The position numbers and the translations under genes were made by a program. Below, piece after piece: positions 42,533-51,039 of a stretch of DNA of 64,000 nt. This stretch comes from AP-15 sp963814805 (GTDB taxonomy: Bacteria > Pseudomonadota > Alphaproteobacteria > ATCC43930 > CGMCC-115725). The stretch is taken from positions 124,001 to 188,000 of the forward strand of contig CAWFER010000006.1 of the NCBI GenBank assembly GCA_963814805.1, in the 5' to 3' direction. Position 1 is the first letter of the stretch. The number at the start of each line of letters is the position of its first letter. The notes below the pieces were generated by a model. The model was given only the letters and a program-made list of their open reading frames with translations. It searched no databases and was not told the origin of the DNA.

Positions 42533-43828
42533 TCAATAGCCGAGGTCGCGAAAGGTTTGTTGCGCCGGGCTGACCACGACATTGCCCTGAGGCTCGACTT
42601 CGAGCACCGCCAGCTCGCGCTGAACCAGCCCCTGCGGGGTAAAGCGAAACAGCCCGTCGACGCCGCTGAACCCGTTCGGGTTGAGAATCGCCTCACGCGA
42701 AAACGGCGGTCCGCCCTGACCGCGGGCCAGCACCGCGGCGAGCGCCGCGGCGTCGTAGCCGAGCGAAGCCAGGCGCGGCGGCTCGCGGCCATAGGTGGCG
42801 CGGTAGCTCCGCTCGAAGCCGCGCCGCGCATCGGGCGGCGAGGCGGCGAACCAGCCGCCGTCGAGCGCCGGTTCGTCGCCGATGTCGGGCACGTCCCACA
42901 ACCCGCTGCCGAGGAGGCGCGTGGCCTTGATGTCGAGCCCGGCGGCGACCAGCTTGCGGGCGATCGCTTTCAGCCGGTCGCCGCCGTCGGGCAACAGCAG
43001 CGCATCGAAATCCGGCGGCGCCGGCGTGGTCTGATCCGGCGCTATAGGGTTGCCGACGGGGCCCGCCGCAGTGGGGCCCGCCGCAGTGGGGCTCGGCGCG
43101 GCGGGGCCGCCCGGCAGCAGGCGCTGGATCGCCGCCGAAGCATCGCCGCCGCCCGCGCCGTAAAACGCCGCTTGCGTCACCCTGCCGCCGGTCTGGGGCG
43201 CCGCCTGGCGCAGCGCATCGACCATCAGATGCCCGTACGCGGTGTCCGGGGCGAGCGCAGCAAAGCGCGCAATCCCCCGCTGGCGGGCATAGCCGACCTC
43301 GCGCACCACTTCCTGCCGCGGCAGGAAGCCCATCAAAAAGATATTGCCGCCGGCAAGATCGGTCACCGTCGAAAAGGCGATGACATTGACATGGGCGTCG
43401 CGGGCGATCGGCGTCACAGCCTCGACCTCGGCGGCGAGCAAGGGGCCGAGGATCAGGCTGACCCCGTCGGCGAGGGCGTCGCGCGCGGCATTGGCGGCGC
43501 CGCTGGCGGTGCCCTTGGTGTCGCGCGGCACCAAGGTCAGCCGATCCCCGCCGGTTTCGAATAGCGCCAGTTGGGCGGCGTTGAGGATCGCCTGGCCGAG
43601 CGCGGCGTTGACGCCCGACAACGGCACCAGCAACGCCACTTTGGCCGGTCCGGCGGCGGCGGTCGGCGGCGGCGGCGTTGGCGGCGGCAGCGGCTGGCCG
43701 GAGGGCGGTTGCGGCGCGATGACCGGCGCCGCTACCATCGGCGGCGGCACGCAGGACGCGAGCGCGACGACGACAAGGACGAGAACAGGTGAGGCGAACC
43801 GGGGGAAATACCAGCGCGGCACGGGCAA
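42533..43828 (-). CDS. penicillin-binding protein activator, LpoA-like (periplasmic binding fold)
   Basis: A 431-residue exported lipoprotein: signal with the lipobox-like ALASC, a Pro-rich linker, then VALLVPLSGVNAALGQAILN, a leucine-binding-protein fold as in LpoA (YraM). It ends SPAQQTFRDLGY. LpoA activates the class A penicillin-binding protein PBP1A in enterobacteria; alphaproteobacterial relatives are less studied. A GC-rich tandem repeat at about 43068-43095 adds a Pro/Ala-rich insert. It is divergent from rsmI-yraN, matching the lpoA/yraL/yraN neighbourhood of other proteobacteria. Confidence 0.82.
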   Translation of the reverse strand: MPVPRWYFPRFASPVLVLVVVALASCVPPPMVAAPVIAPQPPSGQPLPPPTPPPPTAAAGPAKVALLVPLSGVNAALGQAILNAAQLALFETGGDRLTLVPRDTKGTASGAANAARDALADGVSLILGPLLAAEVEAVTPIARDAHVNVIAFSTVTDLAGGNIFLMGFLPRQEVVREVGYARQRGIARFAALAPDTAYGHLMVDALRQAAPQTGGRVTQAAFYGAGGGDASAAIQRLLPGGPAAPSPTAAGPTAAGPVGNPIAPDQTTPAPPDFDALLLPDGGDRLKAIARKLVAAGLDIKATRLLGSGLWDVPDIGDEPALDGGWFAASPPDARRGFERSYRATYGREPPRLASLGYDAAALAAVLARGQGGPPFSREAILNPNGFSGVDGLFRFTPQGLVQRELAVLEVEPQGNVVVSPAQQTFRDLGY

Positions 43829-44769
43829 CCTCGGGGGACGGCGACGAGGGCGGCGAGCCTAGCGGCGCTGCCCGGCCGAGTAAACCCGACGCGGCTGAGC
43901 CGGCGGCCGCCGCCGCAGGTGCGGCGATGCCGGGTCTGCACCTGGTGGCGACCCCGATCGGCAATCTCGGCGACGTCAGTCTGCGGGCGCTCGACGTGCT
44001 GCGCGGCGCCGACCAGATCTATTGTGAGGACACCCGAATTACCGCGCGGCTGCTCGCCCGGCACGCGATCAGGACGCCGCTGCGCAGCTACCACGACCAC
44101 AATGCCGAGGCGATGCGCCCAGCCATCCTGGCGGCGCTGCGCCGCGGCGCGCGGGTGGCGTTGGTCAGCGACGCCGGGACGCCGCTGATTTCCGATCCCG
44201 GCTACAAGCTGGTGCGGGCGGCGATCGCCGAGGCTCTGCCGGTGACGGCGGCCCCGGGCCCGTCGGCGGCGCTGACCGCGCTGATCCTCTCCGGGCTGCC
44301 GCCGGACGTATTTCTGTTCGCCGGCTTTCTGCCCAAACAGCAGACGGCCCGCCGCCACGTGCTGGCCCGCGTCGCGGCCATCGAGGCCACCCTGATCTTT
44401 TACGAGGCGCCGCCGCGGCTCGCTGCAGCGCTCGCCGATATGAGCGAGATGCTCGGGGACCGGCAGGGCGCGGTCGCGCGCGAGCTGACCAAGGTGCACG
44501 AGGAGGTGCGGCGCGGGCGCCTCGCCGAGCTCGCCGACAATTATCAGCAGAAAGGTCCGCCGCGCGGCGAGATTGTCATTGTCGTCGGCCCGCCCGAGCC
44601 GGCCCGGCCCGACATGGACGAGGTCGATCGCCGCCTGGGCGCAATGCTCGGCGAGCACGGCGTGCGCGAGGCGGCGACCCGGCTCGCCGGCGAGACCGGG
44701 CTGCCGCGCAGCGCGCTCTATCGCCGCGCGCTGGCGATCCGGGATGGGGTGCGGGAGCGGGGGCGATGA
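43789..44769 (+). CDS. rsmI: 16S rRNA (cytidine(1402)-2'-O)-methyltransferase
   Basis: The SAM-dependent domain begins LHLVATPIGNLGDVSLRALD and continues with YCEDTRITARLL, VSDAGTPLISDPGY and APGPSAALTALILSG, all RsmI signatures. The start is either the GTG at 43789, which adds a 46-residue Ala/Gly-rich lead and overlaps the divergent LpoA-like gene, or the ATG at 43927. The C-terminus (LAGETGLPRSALYRRAL) is the helical RsmI tail. It methylates C1402 of 16S rRNA. yraN overlaps its stop as ATGA. Confidence 0.94.
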   Translation: MRRTGGNTSAARATSGDGDEGGEPSGAARPSKPDAAEPAAAAAGAAMPGLHLVATPIGNLGDVSLRALDVLRGADQIYCEDTRITARLLARHAIRTPLRSYHDHNAEAMRPAILAALRRGARVALVSDAGTPLISDPGYKLVRAAIAEALPVTAAPGPSAALTALILSGLPPDVFLFAGFLPKQQTARRHVLARVAAIEATLIFYEAPPRLAAALADMSEMLGDRQGAVARELTKVHEEVRRGRLAELADNYQQKGPPRGEIVIVVGPPEPARPDMDEVDRRLGAMLGEHGVREAATRLAGETGLPRSALYRRALAIRDGVRERGR

Positions 44770-45152
44770 GGCGCGTCGGACGCGACAACATCGTGCGGCG
44801 GCGGCGGGCCGAACGCCGCGGGCGAGTGGCGGAATGGCTGTGTCTATGGCATCTGCGGGTGCGCGGCTGGCGGATCGTCGCGCGCGGCTGGCGCTGCCCG
44901 GCCGGTGAGATCGACATCATCGCCCGGCGCGGCCGGGTGCTGGCGATCGTCGAGGTCAAGTCGCGCGGCGATGTCGGGGTGGCGGCGGCCGCACTCGCAC
45001 CGCGCCAGCGCCGCCGCATCGTGCGCGCCGCCGAAGCTTTTCTCGGCGCGCGGCCCGACCTTGCCGGGCTCGACCTGCGATTCGATCTGATGCTGGTCGC
45101 GCGGCGCCGCCTGCCGCGCCACTGGCCCGGCGCCTGGCGCGCCGACGGATAG
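44766..45152 (+). CDS. YraN/UPF0102 family protein
   Basis: A 128-residue protein with the restriction-endonuclease-like UPF0102 fold: RRGRVAEWLCLWHLRVRGWR, GEIDIIARRGRVLAIVEVKS RGD, where the Glu, Asp and E-x-K are the nuclease-like residues. A Lys in place of the usual R-x-A-E variants is normal. The biological role of the family is unsettled. The gene overlaps rsmI (ATGA), the standard neighbour pair. Confidence 0.88.
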   Translation: MRRVGRDNIVRRRRAERRGRVAEWLCLWHLRVRGWRIVARGWRCPAGEIDIIARRGRVLAIVEVKSRGDVGVAAAALAPRQRRRIVRAAEAFLGARPDLAGLDLRFDLMLVARRRLPRHWPGAWRADG

Positions 45153-45356
45153 ATGCGGGCGCGGTCGGGCCTGCTCCTCGCTCCGCCGGCAACTCGTTGC
45201 CACGGCGCAGAATTCGCTGCGGTTTGCGGGATGCGGCCGGGGCGCGGGCCGCCGAGCCGCGAACCCGGCCAAAATCGGCCCAGGACCGGCCGTTGGCAAC
45301 GCCCCGCGGCCTGTCGCAAATTCCAGCGGGGTATCTTGGTGTCGGGGGGGTGGCCG

Positions 45357-46004
45357 ATGGCGAATTACCGGGCGGGCCTGGGCCTGTCGCTCGGCTTTGC
45401 GCTGATTTCCATGGTCAGCGGCTGCGCCGAGACGGTCGGCGGCACGGTCGATGATTTTGCCCTCAAGGCCGATGTCGAGACCGCATTGGCCGAGGCCGAT
45501 CCGCAGATGCTGGCCGCTCCCACCGTGACCGTTTATGCCGGGCGCGCCCTGCTGACCGGCACCGCGCCGTCGCCGCAGCTGAAGGCCCGGCTCGAGCAGG
45601 CGGCGGGCCAGGTGCCGGGCGTGCGCAAGGTCTATGACGAAATCGAGGTGGCGCCGCCGGAAAGCCCGTGGAGTTCGGCGCAGGACGCCTGGATCACCTC
45701 GCAGGTGAAATCGGACCTGGTCTTCAACCGCGACGTTCGCTCGGTCAATTATGCGATCGAGACGGTAGACGGTTCGGTCTATCTGATCGGCTCGGCGGGC
45801 AGCCCGGCCGAGCTCGAAACCGCGACCAACCTGGCGCGGTATGTGCCGGGGGTGAAACGGGTGGTCTCGTTTGTCGAAATCCGGCCGGGGGCGCCGCCCG
45901 GACCCTACCCGACGGCCGGCCCCTACCCGCCGGCCGGCAGCGGGCCAACGCCGGATGCGCCTGCGGCCGCGCCGACCACTCCGGTCGAGGTGCAAAAGCT
46001 GTGA
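45357..46004 (+). CDS. BON-domain lipoprotein
   Basis: A 215-residue protein: signal ending at MVSGC, then two BON domains, the first around VTVYAGRALLTGTAPSPQLK and the second around SVNYAIETVDGSVYLIGSAG, and a C-terminal Pro/Gly-rich tail. BON domains bind phospholipids at the outer membrane (as in DolP/OsmY). The ATG at 45357 follows a G-rich run. The gene lies between yraN and a SirB1-family gene. Confidence 0.85.
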   Translation: MANYRAGLGLSLGFALISMVSGCAETVGGTVDDFALKADVETALAEADPQMLAAPTVTVYAGRALLTGTAPSPQLKARLEQAAGQVPGVRKVYDEIEVAPPESPWSSAQDAWITSQVKSDLVFNRDVRSVNYAIETVDGSVYLIGSAGSPAELETATNLARYVPGVKRVVSFVEIRPGAPPGPYPTAGPYPPAGSGPTPDAPAAAPTTPVEVQKL

Positions 46005-46111
46005 ACGACCCGCACCGCCGACGCGCTGCTGGTGGAGACGGTGGACAGGCGAGGGCCGGAAAAAATATCTTACCCTTCCAGCCGACCCGCCGACCAGCAG
46101 CGAACCGGAAC

Positions 46112-47005
46112 ATGAGCGAGCCGCCGCATCGCCCCGAAGCCCAGCGTCCCGAAGCTGAACACCTCGACGCCGATCGCCCCGACGCCGAGAGTTGCACGCG
46201 CTTTCTGCGCGAATTGGGCGCTTCGGACGGCCGTGTGCTGCCGATCGCCGAAGCCGCCTTGGCCCTGGCCTCGTTCGAGCGCCAGCGGGTCGATTTCGCT
46301 CGCTACCGCGAGCATCTGCGGCTCATTGCGCGCGATGTCGGGCGCCATCCGGCGGCGGCCGGCGATCTTGCCGGCCGCGCCCGCGCGCTCAACGAAATCA
46401 TCCTGTTGAAATACGGCTATTGCGGGGACGAGCTGACCTACGACGATTTGCAGAACGCCAATCTGATGCGGGTGATCGACCGCCGCAAAGGGCTGCCGGT
46501 GGTGCTGGGGATCCTGTTCATCGAAATCGCCCGCGCCCAGGGCTGGCAAGCGGCCGGGCTCGCCTTTCCCGGGCATTTCCTGATCCGGCTCTCTGAACAG
46601 GCCGAGCGGCTGATCCTCGACCCGTTTCACGCCGGGCAGGTTTGCGGCGCCGCCGAATTGCGCGAGCTCCTAAAGGCGGTGGTCGGCGAGGACCGCGAGC
46701 TGGCGCCGCAATATTACGCGCCGGTTTCCGATCGCGACGTGTTGCTGCGTCTGCAGAACAATCTCAAATCGCGGCTTATCCAGGAGCAGCGCCACGAGCG
46801 CGCGGTCAAGGTGGTCGAGACCATGCTGATGCTGGCGCCCGACCTCGCCGAGCTGTGGCGCGAGGCAGGTCTGCTGCACCGCCAGCTCGGCAATCTGCGG
46901 GCCGCTGCGGCGGCGTTCGAACAGTATGTGCTGCGCGCCCCCGATGGCCAGGCCCGTCACCAGGCCGCAGCGATCTTGCAGCAGCTGCGCGGCCAATTGA
47001 ACTGA
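46112..47005 (+). CDS. SirB1 family protein (transglutaminase-like plus TPR)
   Basis: A 297-residue protein with the SirB1 core: LNEIILLKYGYCGDELTYDD, RRKGLPVVLGILFIEIARAQ and GLAFPGHFLIRL with DPFHAG, a transglutaminase-like fold whose Cys position is YGYCGD. TPR-like helices follow (LIQEQRHERAVKVVETMLML and DLAELWREAGLLHRQLGNL). The function is unknown. The N-terminus is acidic and Glu/Pro/Ala-rich. Confidence 0.85.
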   Translation: MSEPPHRPEAQRPEAEHLDADRPDAESCTRFLRELGASDGRVLPIAEAALALASFERQRVDFARYREHLRLIARDVGRHPAAAGDLAGRARALNEIILLKYGYCGDELTYDDLQNANLMRVIDRRKGLPVVLGILFIEIARAQGWQAAGLAFPGHFLIRLSEQAERLILDPFHAGQVCGAAELRELLKAVVGEDRELAPQYYAPVSDRDVLLRLQNNLKSRLIQEQRHERAVKVVETMLMLAPDLAELWREAGLLHRQLGNLRAAAAAFEQYVLRAPDGQARHQAAAILQQLRGQLN

Positions 47006-47207
47006 CCCCGGCGCAGGGGTCGCAGCGGCAGGCGGCGCCCGAGAGCCGAAGACGAGGGCCGAGCGCCGCTAATCTTTGCCGAACCCCCGTAAGCCGCCCG
47101 GCTCGCCTGTTTTCCGGACAGGGCCAGCTCGAGCGCTATTCGCTATAGATGGAATCTCCAGGCGTCATGTAGCATTGCCGTTCGCAACTCTGTTTGAGGA
47201 ACGCGCC

Positions 47208-48321
47208 ATGCCCGACCACTACCCGCTGCCCGCCAGCGACCCCGCGAGCTTGGGGTTTGCCGCCAAGCCGTTGCAGCATCTCGACCGGCTGATCCGCCAG
47301 CATATCGAGGAAGGTCGCTATCCGGGCGCGCAGATCGCGCTGGCGCGGCACGGCAAGCTGGCGCTCTACCGCAGCTATGGCGACGCCAAGACCGAGCCGG
47401 GTCGCGAGCCGACCGGCGGCGACACCCTGTTCCTGCTGTTCAGCCAGACCAAGGTGCTGACCAGCTCGGCGGTATGGGCATTGATCGAGGAAGGCCGGCT
47501 CTCGTTCATGGACAAGATCGCCGACCATCTGCCGGAATTCGCCCGGCGCGGCAAGGGCGAGATCACCTTGCATCAGGTGATGACCCATCAGGGCGGGTTT
47601 CCCTCGGGCGACGTGACCCAGGCGACCTGGACCGACCATCAGCCGGATGCGGGCCGAGGTCTGCGATTTCTCGCTCGACTGGACCCCGGGGACGCGGCTG
47701 CAATACCACCCGCGCGCCGCCCATCTGACCCAGGCGATGGTGATCGAGGCGGTGACCGGCCAGGATTACCGCGAGGTGATCCGCGACAAGGTGCTGGCGC
47801 CGCTCGGGCTCGCCAACGACATCTTCGTCGGCGTGCCGGTCGAGGAGCAGGGGCGCTGCGCCGACACTTATGCGCCCGAGCCGCGCGACAACTCGCCCGA
47901 GTTCAAGGCGGCGGGGATGCCGAGCGGCGGCGGTTACGCGACGGCGCGCGGCATGGCGGCGTTCTATCAGATGCTGCTCGGCCAAGGCCGGCTCGGCGAG
48001 GTGCGGATGTTCTCGCCGCGGCTCGTCAGCTACGTCACCCGCAGCCACACCGGCGAGATCGGCGACGACGCGATGGGCGGCATCCCGATGCACCGCGGGC
48101 TCGGACCGCATGTGCGCGGCGACAGCGACCGTATCCGCGGCCTCGGCGCGATCGCCGCCCCGCAGACCTTTGGCCACGGCGGCGCCGGAACCTCCTATTC
48201 CTGGGCCGACCCGACGAGCGGCGTGTCGTTCACCTACATCACCAATTTCGTGGCGCCCGAGCCGTTTCATTCGGCGCGGCTCGACCGGGTCGCGAATTTG
48301 GTGCACGCGGCGATCGATTGA
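47208..48321 (+). pseudogene. serine hydrolase / beta-lactamase family (class C type), frameshifted
   Basis: The first frame from ATG 47208 (GAGGA upstream) gives the N-terminal half with SQTK, the Ser-x-x-Lys catalytic motif, in FSQTKVLTSSAVWALIEEGR and HQVMTHQGGFPSG. The main frame loses this at about 47645, and the next frame continues MRAEVCDFSLDWTPGTRLQY to FGHGGAGTSYSWADP at 48321, where HGG is the third active-site motif. One C removed near 47643 rejoins them to about 370 residues. The substrate is unknown (esterase or D-aminopeptidase are common). Confidence 0.8.
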
Positions 48322-48583
48322 GATGCGCCTCGGAACGACCGCTGCGATCGTCGGCGGGCGTGCTTCAGAGATCGTCGTTCCCGCGAAAGCGGCGCTCCCA
48401 GCATGAGGTAGGTTATCGATGCGCTTGTCCTGGAACCCGCGTCTCACGCCTGAGGAGGCCGAACGGGGCTGTCTCGAAGGACGCAACATGTCGCGTGCCG
48501 GTCATCATGAGGCGTGCAGATAGCGTAATGGCGCCGCGGGTCGATCCGGTCCGGTCCGATGCGAGCACTGCCGGCGCGCGCCG
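48322..48583. other. spacer with a short repeat-like segment
   Basis: No gene is recognised. Near 48370-48390, ATCGTCGTTCCCGCGAAAGC resembles a dispersed intergenic element with the TTCCCGCGAAAGCGGGA core found in many alphaproteobacteria, but only one arm is present. Confidence 0.35.
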
Positions 48584-49862
48584 ATGTCGTTGATCATCGG
48601 CGGCGGCATCATCGGCGCCAGCACGGCGCTGTTCCTGGCGGAAAAGGGCGTCTCGACCGTGCTGTGCGAGAAGGGGCACATCGCCGGCGAGCAGTCGAGC
48701 CGCAATTGGGGCTGGTGCCGCAAGATGGGCCGCGATCCGCGCGAGATCCCGCTGATCATCGAGAGCCTGCGCCTGTGGCAGGGGATGAACCGGCGGGTCG
48801 AGGCCGAAACCGGGTTCCGAGAGTGCGGCATCATGTATCTCGCCGAGAACCGGGCCGAGCTCGGCCAGCTCGACGCCTGGCTCGATCATGCCCGCCAGTA
48901 CCAGCTCGACACGCGCCTGGTGACCCGCGCCGAAGCGGCGGAGCTGATGCCGGGCCTGACCGGCGACTGGGAAGGCGCGCTCTACACCGCCGAGCGACGG
49001 CAGGGCCGAGCCGCAACGAGCCGCACCGGCGATCGCCGAAATGGCCCGCCGCCGCGGCGCCGCGATCGTCACCCAATGCGCGGTGCGCGGCATCGAAACC
49101 GCGGGCGGGCGGGTCTCGGGCGTGGTCACCGAAAAGGGCCGCATCGCCTGCGCCTCGGTGGTGCTGGCCGGCGGCGCGTGGTCGCGGCTGTTCTGCGGCA
49201 ATCTCGGCGTCGAGCTGCCGCAGCTGAAAGTGCTGGCCTCGGTGATGCGCACCGAGCCGATCGCGGGCGGCCCGGAAATCTCGGCCTCGGGCGGGCTGTT
49301 CGGGTTTCGCAAGCGGATGGACGGCGGCTACACGGTGGCGACCCTCGGCGTGCGCACGATCGATCTCGTCCCCGACAATTTCCGGCTCGCCCTCGACTAT
49401 CTGCCGGCGGCCCGGCTGCACTGGAAGAAATTGCGGTTCCGGGTCGGCCGGCGCTGGGTCGAGGAATGGCGGATGCCGCGGCGCTGGACGCTTGACGAGG
49501 CGACCCCGTTCGAGGCGGTGCGCACCCTCGACCCCGAGCCCGACCAATTCGTCCTCGACCGCGCCAGGACCGCTGTCGCCGCGGCCTTTCCGCGGTTCCG
49601 CGACATGGCCGTGGCGGAGAGCTGGGGCGGGATGATCGACGTCATGCCCGACGCGATCCCGGTGATCTCGCCGGTCGAGAAGGTGCCGGGCTTTTTTATC
49701 GCCACCGGCTTTTCCGGCCACGGCTTCGGCATCGGCCCCGGCGCCGGCAGGCTCGTCGCCGACATGGTCGCGGGCGATCCGACCCTGGTCGATCCGGCGC
49801 CGTTCCGCCTCGGCCGCTTTACCGACGGCTCGAACCCGCGCCCACACCCGCTGGCGAGCTAG
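48584..49862 (+). pseudogene. FAD-dependent oxidoreductase of the DAO family, frameshifted
   Basis: The N-terminal Rossmann loop IIGGGIIGASTALFLAEKG is at the very start, followed by SSRNWGWCRKMGRDPREIPL. The frame breaks at about 49000, and the second frame carries IAEMARRRGAAIVTQCAVRG, VVLAGGAWSRLFCGNLGVEL and the C-terminal FAD segment TGFSGHGFGIGPGAGRLVAD to 49862. Removing one base near 49000 restores about 425 residues. Members oxidise glycine, sarcosine or D-amino acids. Confidence 0.85.
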
Positions 49863-49970
49863 CTGAGGCCGCGACCAAGGTTGGTCCGGGGTAAGCGGGC
49901 ATCTCCAAGCTCCAGCGTTCGCTGCGCCTGTTCAGCGACGCACGATCGGGTCGGAAGGAGGCAAACCGCT

Positions 49971-50240
49971 ATGCGGCAGCAATTGATTAGGCGGCGATCC
50001 TCGGATCAGCCGATGCATCACGCGGATCCGCGGCGCTTTAAGCAGCACGAGATCAACGGAGGCCGCGACGCGGTCATTTGGTTTGGACAATGTTGCGCGG
50101 CGCCAACCGAACCGATGCCTTTGACCTCCGCGTGGGACCGATTCGCTAGATCGGCGACCAGACCAGACGACACCTGCTCCAATGCATCGGGTATGAGAAG
50201 GCGATTGCTGGCGGCCCAGTCCGGGAGTAAGCGCCTATGA
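49971..50240 (+). CDS. possible small protein upstream of a membrane protein gene
   Basis: An ATG at 49971 has a strong GGAAGGAGG ribosome binding site, and its stop overlaps the next gene's ATG as ATGA. The 89-residue product, MRQQLIRRRSSDQPMHHADP..., is unusual (Cys, His and Arg-rich) and I do not recognise it. The ribosome binding site and overlap favour translation, perhaps only as a coupling leader. Confidence 0.3.
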   Translation: MRQQLIRRRSSDQPMHHADPRRFKQHEINGGRDAVIWFGQCCAAPTEPMPLTSAWDRFARSATRPDDTCSNASGMRRRLLAAQSGSKRL

Positions 50241-50554
50241 AATGCGATCGTGTTGCCGATCGACACCGCAGGCTCGCGCGGGCTTTACACAGCGTCGCAG
50301 CGCTTGCCCGGCGCGCTGGATTGCCACCCAAGCAGGCGATCGTATTGGCCTGCGTCCTGGTCTTAATAGTGGTCGCCTTCGCCGCGATCGGCGTCTGGGT
50401 CTGGGATCAGTTCAGCTATGCCAACCTCGACCGCAGCGGCGGCATCGCGCTCGCGATCGGCGTCATCGCCACCTTGGGTTTGGGGATTGGGCTGATGGGA
50501 CTGGTCTTCTACAGCAGCCGCTACGGTTATGACGAGCGGACGAAGCGAGATTGA
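50237..50554 (+). CDS. small hypothetical membrane protein (105 aa)
   Basis: Two membrane helices: AIVLACVLVLIVVAFAAIGV and GIALAIGVIATLGLGIGLMG, followed by LVFYSSRYGYDERTKRD. The C-terminal SRYGYDE motif appears in small alphaproteobacterial membrane proteins of unknown function. GGGAG lies nine bases before the ATG, which overlaps the upstream ORF stop as ATGA. Confidence 0.6.
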   Translation: MKCDRVADRHRRLARALHSVAALARRAGLPPKQAIVLACVLVLIVVAFAAIGVWVWDQFSYANLDRSGGIALAIGVIATLGLGIGLMGLVFYSSRYGYDERTKRD

Positions 50555-51039
50555 GGCGGACCACCTCCCGGCGCGTTTCTTCGAGGCCGCGCCTCGCCGC
50601 TGCTGTGCTGCCCGTCGGCGCGCTCCGCGTCCCCAGGCGCCAAACGCTTCGTCGCCGGGACGCGCTTGCTCGAAGTCACTGGCCGCCAGGCCCGCGGCTT
50701 CAGGCTGATCGGACCGAGCGAACGTTCGGGCACCCCCCTCGGATCAGGCCAACATGTCGATCTCGTGAACGAAACCGGGGTCCGCACCATGGCCTGAGGC
50801 CGGGCGGCGGGGCCATGCATTAGGGGCCGACCGGGTCGGTGGCCGTCTCCCATCGCCCGCGCTGACGGGTCGTCTCTCGATTTGATTTGGGCAGTCAGGA
50901 CCCCGGCGGCTTGCAGCTTGCGGGTTTCCTTGTTAGTGAAACGCCATGGGTTCTCGCTCGTCCGGCACGCCATTTGCGACTCTGGCCGCGCCCCTCGTCG
51001 CGCCCTTTTGGCGTGCGGTCGCGGTCGAGGACCAGGCCG
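50555..51039. other. intergenic region with a coding-like plus-strand patch
   Basis: No gene could be assigned. A plus-strand frame at about 50630-50800 reads KRFVAGTRLLEVTGRQARGF and ends NETGVRTMA before a stop. It looks like the end of a protein but has no start and no recognised family, so it may be a gene remnant. The 250 bases before 51040 look non-coding and should hold the promoter of the heparinase gene. Confidence 0.35.

Noticed and set aside
50018..50266. 82-residue minus-strand ORF
   Set aside because: No ribosome binding site stands out and it overlaps the plus-strand ORF that has a strong one; neither is recognised.
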